From positions 5,642,001 to 5,706,000 of the forward strand of contig NZ_CP032084.1 of the NCBI RefSeq assembly GCF_003600685.1: DNA of 64,000 nt. The letters run 5' to 3'. Each line of letters opens with the position of its first letter. The first letter of the stretch is position 1. A program made the translations under genes and the position numbers. Shown one piece after another: positions 1 through 7,768 of this stretch. The notes beneath the pieces are model-generated. The model saw nothing but the letters and a program-made list of their open reading frames with translations, did not search any database and was not told where the DNA came from. Source of the stretch: Achromobacter sp. B7. GTDB taxonomy: Bacteria; Pseudomonadota; Gammaproteobacteria; Burkholderiales; Burkholderiaceae_B.

Positions 1-116
1 ATCGAGCCTTGCATCGACCGGGTTGGGCCGACGCATGGGGCGGATGGTAGCGTCCACGCAGCGGCCGGCACATCCGGGAATTCCCTTGAAATTTAGGGAC
101 ACTGGCGAAATCAATC

Positions 117-150
117 GGCGTTTTCGTTCGAAAACGGGGACGCCTTTTTT
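117..150 (+). terminator. Candidate intrinsic terminator upstream of ftsE
   Basis: A perfect inverted repeat (CGTTTTCG, 2-nt loop, CGAAAACG at 119-136) lies inside a weaker GGCG/CGCC pairing (117-120 with 141-144) and is followed directly by six T at 145-150. This fits a terminator for a plus-strand gene left of the window. The outer stem has an unpaired 6-nt bulge, so the call is tentative. Nothing else supported was seen in bases 1-304. Confidence 0.4.
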
Positions 151-304
151 CGATTGCACAGGGTCCGGAGATGCGTTTGTTTCGTTCTGCTCAAAACGTG
201 TCCATCCGGTCACACCGAAACGCTTTTTCACAGCCCGGGCACGAATCGGCTTACGCCCCGATCCTGTCCCCGAGTTACTATTGCGGCTTCATCCGACAGC
301 CGCC

Positions 305-1063
305 ATGATCGAATTCCAGCACGTATTCAAATCATATGGTCGCGGCCGAAATATCCTGGCCGACATCAACTTCCGCGTTAGCGCGGGAGAATTCGTTTTC
401 GTATCCGGGCCGTCAGGCGCCGGTAAATCCACGCTGCTCAAGTTGATCGGCGGGTTGGAGCCCGCCAGCCGCGGGTCCATCCAGGTCAACGGGCAACGGC
501 TGGACAAGCTGCCTGCCCGTGCGCGCCCTTACCTGCGCCGCGCCGTGGGCGTCATCTTGCAGGACACGCACCTGTTGTTCGATCGCAGCGCGTTCGAAAA
601 CGTGATGCTGCCGCTGGCGGTGCAGGGTCACCCCTGGGATTCGGCCGCCGCGCGCGCCCGCGCCGCGCTGGACAAGGTGGGCCTGTCGGGTAAAGAAGAC
701 CTGAACCCCATTGAATTGTCCGGCGGTGAACAGCAGCGCCTGGCGATTGCGCGGGCCATCGTGAACCGGCCCGCCATCCTGATCGCCGACGAACCCACCG
801 CCAACCTTGACCATGACAACGCGCAGCGCATCATGAACGTGTTTCGCGATTTCAACCGCGTGGGCGTCACGACGCTGATCGCTTCGCACGACCAGGAACT
901 GATGGCGCGCTACGCCACGCGCACGCTGCGCATTGACCCGGGCAAGTTCGCCGATTCGCACGGCCCGTCGCAACCGCCCGACGCCGGGCAACCCACCGGG
1001 GCCACGCCGCGCACCGGCAGCCGCGCCGAACCGGGCATGGGCTTTCCGGGAGAACCGGCATGA
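305..1063 (+). CDS. ftsE: Cell division ATP-binding protein FtsE
   Basis: ATPase of the FtsEX complex, which sits at the septal membrane and couples the divisome to peptidoglycan hydrolase activation. A complete ABC ATPase fold is visible: Walker A GPSGAGKS at residues 35-42, signature LSGGEQQR at 138-145, Walker B ILIADEP at 158-164. The frame is open further upstream, but homology begins at the ATG at 305, so that start is used. The stop overlaps the ftsX start (ATGA), as expected for a translationally coupled pair. FtsE is usually about 220 residues; this one has roughly 40 extra residues rich in Pro, Gly and Thr (211-252), probably disordered. Function is known from the family; the role of the tail is unknown. 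Confidence 0.95.
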   Translation: MIEFQHVFKSYGRGRNILADINFRVSAGEFVFVSGPSGAGKSTLLKLIGGLEPASRGSIQVNGQRLDKLPARARPYLRRAVGVILQDTHLLFDRSAFENVMLPLAVQGHPWDSAAARARAALDKVGLSGKEDLNPIELSGGEQQRLAIARAIVNRPAILIADEPTANLDHDNAQRIMNVFRDFNRVGVTTLIASHDQELMARYATRTLRIDPGKFADSHGPSQPPDAGQPTGATPRTGSRAEPGMGFPGEPA

Positions 1064-1968
1064 ACGCCTGGCTGCGGCAACACCGCTATGCGTTGATGGT
1101 CACCGTGCGACGTCTGGCCAAACAACCTTTTTCGTCCTTGGCCAACCTGCTGGTGATGGCGCTGGCGCTGGCTTTGCCCTTGCTGGGCAGCGCCATTCTG
1201 GTGTCCGTGCAACCGGTGGCGCGCGAAATGTCCGTCACGCCCGAAGTCACCGTGTTCATGCGCGTGGACGCCCCCGCCGGCGCGGCCGCCGATGTGGCCA
1301 AGCGCATCAAGGACGACTACCAGGCCGACGTGCGCGCGGTGCGCGTGGTGGGGCGCGACGCCGCCCTTGCCGACCTGCGCGCCAACCCGGCGTGGCAGCA
1401 GGCGCTGGCCGTCCTGCCCGGCAACCCGCTGCCGGACGCCGTGGTCGTCACGCTGGCCGACGGCGACAACCTGGCCGGACGCGCCGACAAACTGGCCGCC
1501 GACTGGAAGCAATGGAACCACGTTGACCTGGTGCAGCTTGATAGCGCCTGGGTGCAGCGCCTGGAGGCCATTCTGCGCTTTGCCCGTATCGGGCTGGGCT
1601 TTTTGGCGGCCTGCGTGGCCGTGGTGGTGCTGGCCACGGTGTTCAACACCGTGCGCATGCAAGCGCTGTCGCAACGCGAGGAAATCGCCGTCGCCCGGCT
1701 GGTTGGGGCCACGGAATCCTTCGTGCGTCGCCCGTTCCTGTACCTGGGCGCACTGTCCGGCGCCGTGGCGTCGCTGCTGGCGATCGGCGTATCGGCCATC
1801 GCGCTGTCGCCCTTGAACGAGGCGCTGCTGGGGCTGGCCCGCAGCTACGGCGCCGAGTTCGCGCTGCACCTGCCCGGCACGCCGGTGCTGGTGGCTGCCG
1901 TGGTGGCATCGGCCGCACTGGGCGCCTTGTCGGCGCGTTGGTCGGTTACGCGCAGCACCCGGTTCTAA
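1060..1968 (+). CDS. ftsX: Cell division protein FtsX
   Basis: Membrane partner of FtsE. The 302-residue protein has the FtsX layout: a short cytoplasmic N-terminus, a first membrane segment at about residues 26-48, a periplasmic domain of about 120 residues, and three membrane segments in the C-terminal half (a Val/Ala-rich segment near 175-195, then about 227-250 and 272-292). The large outer loop is where hydrolase activators dock in characterised homologues. It overlaps ftsE by 4 bp. No gene for rpoH follows, unlike the enterobacterial order. Confidence 0.95.
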   Translation: MNAWLRQHRYALMVTVRRLAKQPFSSLANLLVMALALALPLLGSAILVSVQPVAREMSVTPEVTVFMRVDAPAGAAADVAKRIKDDYQADVRAVRVVGRDAALADLRANPAWQQALAVLPGNPLPDAVVVTLADGDNLAGRADKLAADWKQWNHVDLVQLDSAWVQRLEAILRFARIGLGFLAACVAVVVLATVFNTVRMQALSQREEIAVARLVGATESFVRRPFLYLGALSGAVASLLAIGVSAIALSPLNEALLGLARSYGAEFALHLPGTPVLVAAVVASAALGALSARWSVTRSTRF

Positions 1969-2307
1969 AACCGCCCTGCCCAATCTCTAAAGCTACGTAT
2001 AAAGCCGGAACGTCCCCGTGATCCGGGGAAAGACCGCGCGCGCGCCTGTGTACGATGATTTCCGGGCGTCGTTGCTGACGCCCGCCCGCGCCGCGGCGTC
2101 ATACGCGTCGTGGCGGGTCGCCGCCATGGAGGCAAAGCGCGTTATGAATCAGGGACGTATCGTTCGCCGCCGTTACAAGCATTTCCCCCGTTGTCTCGCG
2201 GGATATGTAAGAATAAAGCGAAATTTTTCTATACTTTTTGAAACATTCAACGTTTTGCCGAGCACCGTCCTTCGTGTCCCAATCGCCGTTCTTGCCTGAT
2301 AAGTCCC
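1969..2307. other. Intergenic region between ftsX and cheD
   Basis: 339 bases without a supported gene. A 93-codon open frame at 2018-2299 has no recognisable homology or ribosome site and is not called. The right half is AT-rich compared with its surroundings (about 2205-2250), consistent with the cheD promoter. No clear terminator for ftsX was found. Confidence 0.6.
2230..2235 (+). promoter_or_regulatory. Possible -10 box of the cheD promoter
   Basis: TATACT lies in a locally AT-rich stretch 72 bp before the cheD start. No good -35 hexamer is present at the usual distance. A flagellar sigma-28 promoter was looked for and not recognised. Confidence 0.3.
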
Positions 2308-3087
2308 ATGGTCTCCCGTCTTGAAGCCCGTGCAACGCGCCACTATTTCGATAGCGCGTTCCAGTGTCAGGCGGTGAAGGTACTCCCCAACGAGTACTAC
2401 GTCACCGACGAAGACCTGATGATTTCGACCGTACTCGGGTCGTGTGTTGCCGCCTGTATTCACGATCCGGTTACCGGCGTGGGCGGCATGAACCACTTCA
2501 TGTTGCCGGAAGGCGACATGCAGTCGCCCGCCTCGGCGACGATGCGCTACGGCGCGTTCGCCATGGAAGTGCTGATCAACGAATTGCTCAAGGCCGGCGC
2601 CGTGCGCGACCGCCTGGAAGCCAAGGTGTTCGGCGGCGGCGCGGTGCTTAGCGCCATGCAGCAAATGAACATCGGCGAACGCAACGCCATCTTCGTCTTG
2701 AACTATCTGAAGATGGAAGGCATTCCGGTCAAGGGCAAGGATCTGGGCGACGTGCACGCGCGCCGCATCAATTACTTTCCCCGCGATGGCCGCGTGATGG
2801 TGCGCAAGATGGCGCCGCACCACCAGCGCGCCGAAGAAATCATCGCCAAGCGTGAACAGGCCGCCGCTCAAAGCGTGCAAGCCAAGACGCAGACCCCGCA
2901 ACGCGTGGAACGCTTCACCCGCCCTGGCGTCGAGCGCTTCGATGCGCCCGCCCGACCGGGGGTGGAACGATTCGACAAGCCGACGCGACCCGGCGTGGAG
3001 CGTTTTGATCGCCCGGCACGCCCTGGCGTCGAACGCTTCGACACCGCGCTGTCGCGCCTGCGCAAGTCGGAAAACACCGGCAGCTGA
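2308..3087 (+). CDS. cheD: Chemoreceptor glutamine deamidase CheD with repetitive C-terminal tail
   Basis: CheD hydrolyses specific Gln side chains of chemoreceptors to Glu and, in some bacteria, binds the phosphatase CheC. The family core is intact: [13 protein letters not shown] with nucleophile Cys46, and GGMNHFMLP with His63, spaced as in characterised CheD. The core ends near residue 185. The remaining residues to 259 are an added tail with five VERF motifs (first residues 200, 208, 219, 230, 241), three of them in exact 11-residue units of the form VERFDxPxRPG. CheD is usually 160-200 residues. No other chemotaxis gene is nearby, so it acts in trans with receptors encoded elsewhere. The tail may be a docking peptide array; that is inference. 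Confidence 0.93.
   Translation: MVSRLEARATRHYFDSAFQCQAVKVLPNEYYVTDEDLMISTVLGSCVAACIHDPVTGVGGMNHFMLPEGDMQSPASATMRYGAFAMEVLINELLKAGAVRDRLEAKVFGGGAVLSAMQQMNIGERNAIFVLNYLKMEGIPVKGKDLGDVHARRINYFPRDGRVMVRKMAPHHQRAEEIIAKREQAAAQSVQAKTQTPQRVERFTRPGVERFDAPARPGVERFDKPTRPGVERFDRPARPGVERFDTALSRLRKSENTGS
2905..3039 (+). repeat. 33-bp tandem repeats encoding the CheD tail
   Basis: VERF-encoding units start at 2905, 2929, 2962, 2995 and 3028, the last four spaced exactly 33 bp. Copies differ at several third positions (GTC/GTG/GTT-type variation in Val, Glu and Phe codons) while the protein motif is kept. That suggests selection on the peptide rather than recent slippage. Confidence 0.85.
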
Positions 3088-3194
3088 TCCATCGCCCGAC
3101 GCGCGTCCGAAAGCGCGCCGGGAACGGCGCGGAGCGAACTGCACGGAACGAACTGCGGACGACGAACCGCAGACGGCGCGCCTACAATCGGCGC

Positions 3195-3749
3195 ATGTCC
3201 ACCGTCCGCCTTTTCTACGCCCTGTGGCCGTCACCGCAACTGGCAGCATCGCTGGCCCAGTGGGCGCAAGCCGCCCGCCCCGCCTGCGGCGGCCGCGTCA
3301 TGCGCACCGAGACGCTGCATCTGACCCTGGCGTTTCTGGGGCCGGTCGAGGCGCAATTGGCCGACACGCTGGCCGCCGCCACGCCCGGCTATGGCATCGC
3401 GCCGGGCGAGGTGCCGCTGGACCACCTGGACGTCTTTCAGCGCCCGCGCATTCTGTGGGCGGGGCCGCGTGACACGCCGCCCGCGCTGCAAGCGGTGCAC
3501 GATGATCTGTGGCAACGGTTGGCGGGCTACGGTCTTGCCAAGCCACCCCAACCCTTTCGCCCCCACGTCACGCTGCTGCGCAACATCGAACACGCGGAGC
3601 CGCCTCCGCGCCTGCCCGCCGACGCCGCTGACGGCGCCCGAACACCGCTGATCTGGCGCTATGACCGCCTGGTGCTGGTGGCTTCGGAGTCTCTGTCGGG
3701 CGGCAGCCGCTACCGGATCGTTGCCCAATCCCGGCCGCTGGACGCATAG
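3195..3749 (+). CDS. thpR: RNA 2',3'-cyclic phosphodiesterase (LigT/ThpR family)
   Basis: 184-residue member of the 2H phosphoesterase superfamily. The two signature HxT motifs are present: HLTL at residues 42-45 and HVTL at 124-127. These His and Thr residues form the active site in ThpR/LigT, which opens 2',3'-cyclic phosphates on RNA and can join tRNA halves in vitro. The length is typical. It stands alone between cheD and the deoxynucleotidase with short gaps. The exact physiological substrate is not known for this family. Confidence 0.88.
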   Translation: MSTVRLFYALWPSPQLAASLAQWAQAARPACGGRVMRTETLHLTLAFLGPVEAQLADTLAAATPGYGIAPGEVPLDHLDVFQRPRILWAGPRDTPPALQAVHDDLWQRLAGYGLAKPPQPFRPHVTLLRNIEHAEPPPRLPADAADGARTPLIWRYDRLVLVASESLSGGSRYRIVAQSRPLDA

Positions 3750-3793
3750 CCGCGCTCTGGCACAATCGCTGGGTTGCAACCCCTGGGATCGCC

Positions 3794-4354
3794 ATGATCA
3801 TCCTGCTGGACCAAGACGGCGTGCTGGCCGATTTCGAACATGCGTTCATCGACGCCTGGCGCGTGCGCCATCCCGATATCGCCCCCATTGAATTCGAAGA
3901 CCGCAAGTCCTTCCACATCCGCGAGGACTATCTGCCCGAACTTCGCGGCATGGCCGAAGCCATCTATACGGCGCCCGGCTTCATCCGCAACTTGCCGCCC
4001 GTGCCCGGCGCCCTGGAGGCCGTGCAGGAACTGCTGGCCTTGGGCATGGACGTGCGCATCTGCACGTCGCCGCTGTCGCAGTTTGAAAACTGCGTGGCCG
4101 AAAAGTACTTGTGGGTCGAAAAGAACCTGGGGCGCGACGCCACCGCCCGGCTGATCCTGACCAAGGACAAGACGCTGGTGCACGGCGACCTGCTGATCGA
4201 CGACAAGCCGCATATCGAAGGCGCCGTTAAGCCGCGCTGGAAGCACATTCTGTTTGACGCGCCCTATAACCGCCAGGTCACCGACCGCCCTCGCGTTACC
4301 TGGAAAAACTGGCGCAACGTGCTGGCGGGCGAGCTCTATACGGCGGACGAATGA
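3794..4354 (+). CDS. 5'(3')-deoxyribonucleotidase-like HAD phosphatase (NT5C type)
   Basis: HAD-superfamily hydrolase resembling the cytosolic type C 5'-nucleotidases that dephosphorylate deoxynucleoside monophosphates. The catalytic DQDGVLADF motif is at residues 6-14 (nucleophile Asp6, acid/base Asp8). The CTSPLS segment gives motif II and the LIDDKPHI segment the acidic motif near the C-terminus. The 186-residue length fits. No operon partner is evident; it starts 44 bp after the preceding gene. Substrate is inferred from family only. Confidence 0.85.
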   Translation: MIILLDQDGVLADFEHAFIDAWRVRHPDIAPIEFEDRKSFHIREDYLPELRGMAEAIYTAPGFIRNLPPVPGALEAVQELLALGMDVRICTSPLSQFENCVAEKYLWVEKNLGRDATARLILTKDKTLVHGDLLIDDKPHIEGAVKPRWKHILFDAPYNRQVTDRPRVTWKNWRNVLAGELYTADE

Positions 4355-4435
4355 GTCCGGGCGGCTGCTGTTCAGCCGTCATGATTTAGGACTATTCTGT
4401 GTTGGCTGTACCCCCACCCCGGAGGAGCCCGCACC

Positions 4436-5773
4436 ATGAATCTGTACCGTCTGCTCAAGCAGCGAGAAGCCGATCACAAGCCGTTGCGTGTTGCATTGCT
4501 GGGCGCCGGAAAGTTCGGCGCCATGTTCATGAGCCAGGCCCCTCGCACGCCGGGCATGCGACTGGTGGCGGTGGCGGATCTGGCGCCCGATCGCGCCCGC
4601 GCGGCACTGACACGGGTAGGTTGGCCGGCCACCGCGCTCAATGCCGCCAGCACCAATGACGCCCTGAAAAACGGCAAGGTCTTCTTCAGCGACGACCCGC
4701 TGGCCGTCATTGCCAGCCCCGACGTCGACATCGTCATCGACGCCACCGGGCAGGCCGCCGCCGGCATCACCCACGTGCTGGCCTGCTGCGAATACGGCAA
4801 GCACATCATCATGGTCAACGTCGAAGCCGACGCCCTGGCCGGCCCGCTGCTGGCGCGCCGCGCGCGCGAGGCGGGCATCGTCTATTCGCTGGCCTATGGC
4901 GACCAGCCCGCGCTGATCTGCGAGATGGTGGACTGGGCGCGCGCCGCCGGCTTTGAAGTCATGGCGGCGGGCAAAGGCACCAAGTACCTGCCGGAATTCC
5001 ACACCTCGACACCCGACACCGTCTGGCCGTACTACGGCTTCACCGCCGAAATGGTGGCCGCCGGCGACTTCAACGCGCAGATGTTCAACAGCTTTCTGGA
5101 CGGCACCAAAAGCGCCATCGAGATGGCGGCGGTGTCCAACGCCACGGGGCTCTTGCCGTCACCGTCCGGCCTGCACTTTCCGCCTTGCGGCGTGGACGAT
5201 CTGGCGCGTGTGCTGCGCCCGCGCGAGGACGGCGGCATCCTGCATCACCGGGGTCAGGTGGAAGTCATTTCATCGCTGGAACGCGACGGCCGCCCGGTGT
5301 TTCGCGACCTGCGCTGGGGCGTGTACGTGACGCTGGCAGCCGACAGCGACTACGTGCGCCGCTGCTTCCAGGAATACGGGCTGGTCACCGACCCCAGCGG
5401 CAACTACACCGCCATGTACAAGCCGTATCACCTGATCGGCCTTGAGCTTGGCATCAGCGTGGCCAGCGTGGGCTTGCGGCGCGAACCCACCGGCGCGCCC
5501 GCCGGCTGGCACGGCGACGTCGTGGCCACTGCCAAGCGCGACTTGCAGGCCGGCCAGATCCTGGATGGCGAGGGTGGCTACACGGTGTACGGCCGGCTGA
5601 TGCCGGCGCGCGATTCAGTCGAAGAAGGCTATCTGCCGCTGGGCTTGTCGCATCAGGTCAAGCTCAAGCATCCGGTGCGGCAGTCGCAGGCGATTCGCTG
5701 GCGCGACGTGGAATATGACGAGCGCTCGACGGCGGTGCAGTTCCGGCGCGAAATGGAGCAGACCTTCGCGTAG
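4436..5773 (+). CDS. COG4091-type NAD(P)-dependent dehydrogenase with C-terminal SAF domain
   Basis: 445-residue protein of the predicted homoserine dehydrogenase-like group. A Rossmann nucleotide-binding motif (GAGKFG, residues 23-28) opens the protein. A catalytic/oligomerisation region follows, and a SAF-like segment occupies roughly the last 100 residues, where the stretch TAKRDLQAGQILDGEGGYTV resembles the antifreeze/SAF fold. Substrate cannot be read from sequence. Members occur in sugar-acid and polyol catabolic clusters. It lies just upstream of a convergent GntR-SDR pair and a large catabolic operon, which suggests a role in the same pathway. The AGGAG-like site before the ATG at 4436 supports the start. 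Confidence 0.75.
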   Translation: MNLYRLLKQREADHKPLRVALLGAGKFGAMFMSQAPRTPGMRLVAVADLAPDRARAALTRVGWPATALNAASTNDALKNGKVFFSDDPLAVIASPDVDIVIDATGQAAAGITHVLACCEYGKHIIMVNVEADALAGPLLARRAREAGIVYSLAYGDQPALICEMVDWARAAGFEVMAAGKGTKYLPEFHTSTPDTVWPYYGFTAEMVAAGDFNAQMFNSFLDGTKSAIEMAAVSNATGLLPSPSGLHFPPCGVDDLARVLRPREDGGILHHRGQVEVISSLERDGRPVFRDLRWGVYVTLAADSDYVRRCFQEYGLVTDPSGNYTAMYKPYHLIGLELGISVASVGLRREPTGAPAGWHGDVVATAKRDLQAGQILDGEGGYTVYGRLMPARDSVEEGYLPLGLSHQVKLKHPVRQSQAIRWRDVEYDERSTAVQFRREMEQTFA

Positions 5774-5839
5774 CGGCGGCCGAAAAGGGTGGCCCGACAC
5801 GGGCGAAGCCAGCGCCGTTGCGCGTCACCGCCGCGCCGC

Positions 5840-6586
5840 TTACACCGGCGCCGGGCGCTCGGCCTGGAACAAGCGAAGCCGGTCCGCCGCGTTGCGCAGA
5901 TGCTGTTCGGCGGCGCGGCCGGCAGCGTCGGGGTCCGAGCCTTCGATGGCCACGAAAATGGCCTGGTGCTCGCTTTGCACGGCGGCCATCCGTTCGGCAT
6001 AACGGCGCGCCGTGTTGTTGCGCGCGCTGCGGATCACGCGCCGCACATTCGCTTCCAGATAATCATTCAGCGACACCAGATGCGGGTTGTGCGTGGCCTG
6101 CACGATGGCCTGGTGAAACTGGTAGTCCTCTTCGTCGCCCAGCTTGTCGTTGATCAGCGCGTATTCCATGCCGACCAGCGCCTGGCGCATCTTCTTCAGG
6201 TCTTGATCGGTGCGCCGCTGCGCCGCGTAGCGCGCGGCGGTGACCTCGATGGACAACATCAATTCCAGGATGTGTTCCAGGTCTTCGGTGTCGCCGGGCG
6301 TGGGCGCGGCAATGCGAAACGCGTTGCGCTGGAAGTTGGGGTCCACGAACACGCCGCTGCCCTGCTGCGACGTGATCAAGCCTTCGGATTTCAAGCGCGC
6401 CAAGGCCTCGCGCACCACCGCTCGGCTGACCGAATAGGTTTCGGTCAGCTGCTTTTCGGTGGGCAGGCGGTCGCCGGGGGCTAGCACGCCCTGGCGTATC
6501 TGTTCGGCCAACGCATCGCCCAAGGCCGCGGAAAGCGAGCTCTTGGGCGGATTGCGCGGCGTGTCCTGATCGTGATTCGTCGACAT
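5840..6586 (-). CDS. GntR-family regulator, FadR/FCD subfamily
   Basis: About 248 residues: an N-terminal winged helix (sequence around LPTEKQLTETYSVSRAVVRE is the GntR recognition helix region) followed by an all-helical FCD ligand-binding domain with the usual metal-binding His residues. The start at the ATG at 6586 is preferred over an in-frame upstream codon because family homology begins soon after it. The gene is read towards the COG4091 gene and lies downstream of the SDR on the same strand (37-bp gap), so the two are probably co-transcribed. The spaced repeats at 7478-7507 are its likely operator. FCD effectors are usually organic acids, which fits the cluster. Confidence 0.88.
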   Translation of the reverse strand: MSTNHDQDTPRNPPKSSLSAALGDALAEQIRQGVLAPGDRLPTEKQLTETYSVSRAVVREALARLKSEGLITSQQGSGVFVDPNFQRNAFRIAAPTPGDTEDLEHILELMLSIEVTAARYAAQRRTDQDLKKMRQALVGMEYALINDKLGDEEDYQFHQAIVQATHNPHLVSLNDYLEANVRRVIRSARNNTARRYAERMAAVQSEHQAIFVAIEGSDPDAAGRAAEQHLRNAADRLRLFQAERPAPV

Positions 6587-6623
6587 GGGAAATCGGGAAA
6601 AGGTGATGGCGGCGTCCTTCACT

Positions 6624-7361
6624 TTAAGCGATGTAGATGCCGCCGTTGACCTGCATGACTTCGCCCGTCACGAAACCGGCCAGCGGGGAACACAGGAATG
6701 CGATGGATCCGGCGATTTCCTCGGCGGTGCCGAAGCGGCGCAGCGGCGTGCTTTCCAGCAGATGCGTGCCTTTCTGGCCGATCAGGTCGTGCGTCATGGA
6801 CGTGGCGATGATGCCCGGAGCCACCGCGTTCACGCGGATCTGCGGCGCCAGTTCCAGCGCCAGGCTGCGCGTGAAGCTTTGCACCGCGCCCTTGGACGCG
6901 GAATAGGCCGCGTGCGCGTAGCTGCCGCGCTGCGCCGCCAACGAGGTCAGCAGCACGATCGACCCGTTGTGGCGCAGGTGGCGCTGGGCGGCGCGGCATA
7001 CGTAGAACGTGCCGTCCAGATTCACGCGCATCAGTGTGCGCCACGCCTCGTCGCTGGTGTCCTTGACCAGTTGTTCGGGATAGATGCCGGCGCAATGCAC
7101 CAGATGGTCCAGCCCGCCAAAATGCTTGGCCGCCGCCTCGAACACGCGCTCGCATTCATGCGACACCGACACGTCCAGCGCATGTGTGTAGACGCGCTGG
7201 CCCGTCGGGTCCAGTTCGGCCGCGATCTCTTCCAACCGCGCGCCGTCGATATCCGTCAGCACCAGCCGGGCGCCGTGGGCGGCCATCAGGCGCGCCGTTG
7301 CCAAGCCGATGCCATTGCCCGCGCCCGTGATCGCGGCCACCTGCCCTTCAAATGAAATCAT
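6624..7361 (-). CDS. Short-chain dehydrogenase/reductase (SDR)
   Basis: 245-residue classical SDR: cofactor motif TGAGNGIG at residues 12-19, an NNAG-equivalent region (HCAGIYP), and a catalytic YSASK motif. The frame is open 55 codons further upstream, but the ATG at 7361 is preceded by GGAGACAGG and matches the family start. It is probably an NAD-dependent alcohol or hydroxy-acid dehydrogenase. It is transcribed away from the ABC transporter operon and towards the GntR gene, so both promoters lie in the 407-bp region between them. Substrate unknown. Confidence 0.87.
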   Translation of the reverse strand: MISFEGQVAAITGAGNGIGLATARLMAAHGARLVLTDIDGARLEEIAAELDPTGQRVYTHALDVSVSHECERVFEAAAKHFGGLDHLVHCAGIYPEQLVKDTSDEAWRTLMRVNLDGTFYVCRAAQRHLRHNGSIVLLTSLAAQRGSYAHAAYSASKGAVQSFTRSLALELAPQIRVNAVAPGIIATSMTHDLIGQKGTHLLESTPLRRFGTAEEIAGSIAFLCSPLAGFVTGEVMQVNGGIYIA

Positions 7362-7441
7362 CCTGTCTCCAGCGTGTGTAAGTGGGCGCGCCTGGTGTCT
7401 CGGCCGCCCCGGCACTGTGATTGAACTCCTCAATCCGCCGC

Positions 7442-7471
7442 TTGACACGAGAAAAACGCTTGCCCTATTAT
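7442..7471 (+). promoter_or_regulatory. Sigma-70 promoter of the ABC transporter operon
   Basis: TTGACA at 7442-7447 and TATTAT at 7466-7471, separated by 18 bp, form the best housekeeping-type promoter in the region. Transcription would start near 7479, inside the repeat pair proposed as GntR operator. Confidence 0.75.
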
Positions 7472-7477
7472 TTATCA

Positions 7478-7507
7478 GACAACTTAATAAAGTTACCTGA
7501 CAACTTA
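7478..7507. promoter_or_regulatory. Candidate GntR operator: direct and inverted repeats
   Basis: GACAACTTA occurs at 7478-7486 and again at 7499-7507, exactly 21 bp (two helical turns) apart. Between and overlapping them is an inverted repeat AACTT-N4-AAGTT (7481-7494). The site covers the predicted transcription start, so a bound repressor would block the promoter. Assignment to the neighbouring GntR protein is inference. Confidence 0.6.
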
Positions 7508-7597
7508 TCCGGAAAGCGTAAATCAAGTCGCGTTTTCAGGCAAGCCAGTCAGAAAAAACAAAGGCCGAAGCGCCGCAAAAACAGGACGGAGACAACA

Positions 7598-7633
7598 GGG
7601 CGGACACCCCCGGCAGCACGACGGTGTCCGTCC
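7598..7633 (+). other. Stem-loop in the leader of the transporter operon
   Basis: GGGCGGACACC (7598-7608) pairs with GGTGTCCGTCC (7623-7633) across a 14-nt loop, with one G-U pair. No T-run follows, so it is not a simple terminator. Its function is unknown. Confidence 0.4.
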
Positions 7634-7768
7634 CCATCTTGCGATATCCCCTTCCCCGATTTGCTCGTTCACGGCCATGGAATAGGCGCCACCAAGCGCG
7701 CTTGCTAGGGCGGTCGCACGCATCTTTACGTACGCACACACCACTCCCGTTCCACGGAGGAGACACGC

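Larger units (their letters stand above)
7362..7768. other. Divergent regulatory region, SDR/GntR versus ABC transporter operon
   Basis: 407 bases with no supported gene. It holds a strong plus-strand promoter (7442-7471), paired 9-bp repeats (7478-7507), a leader hairpin (7598-7633) and a GGAG ribosome site just before the transporter start at 7769. The implied leader RNA is close to 290 nt. Confidence 0.75.

Noticed and set aside
2018..2299. 93-codon open frame between ftsX and cheD
   Set aside because: No homology, no ribosome site, and it covers the AT-rich region expected to hold the cheD promoter.
2905..3039. CRISPR-like spacing of repeats in cheD
   Set aside because: Repeats are in frame, adjacent and protein-coding with no spacers; no cas gene in the window.
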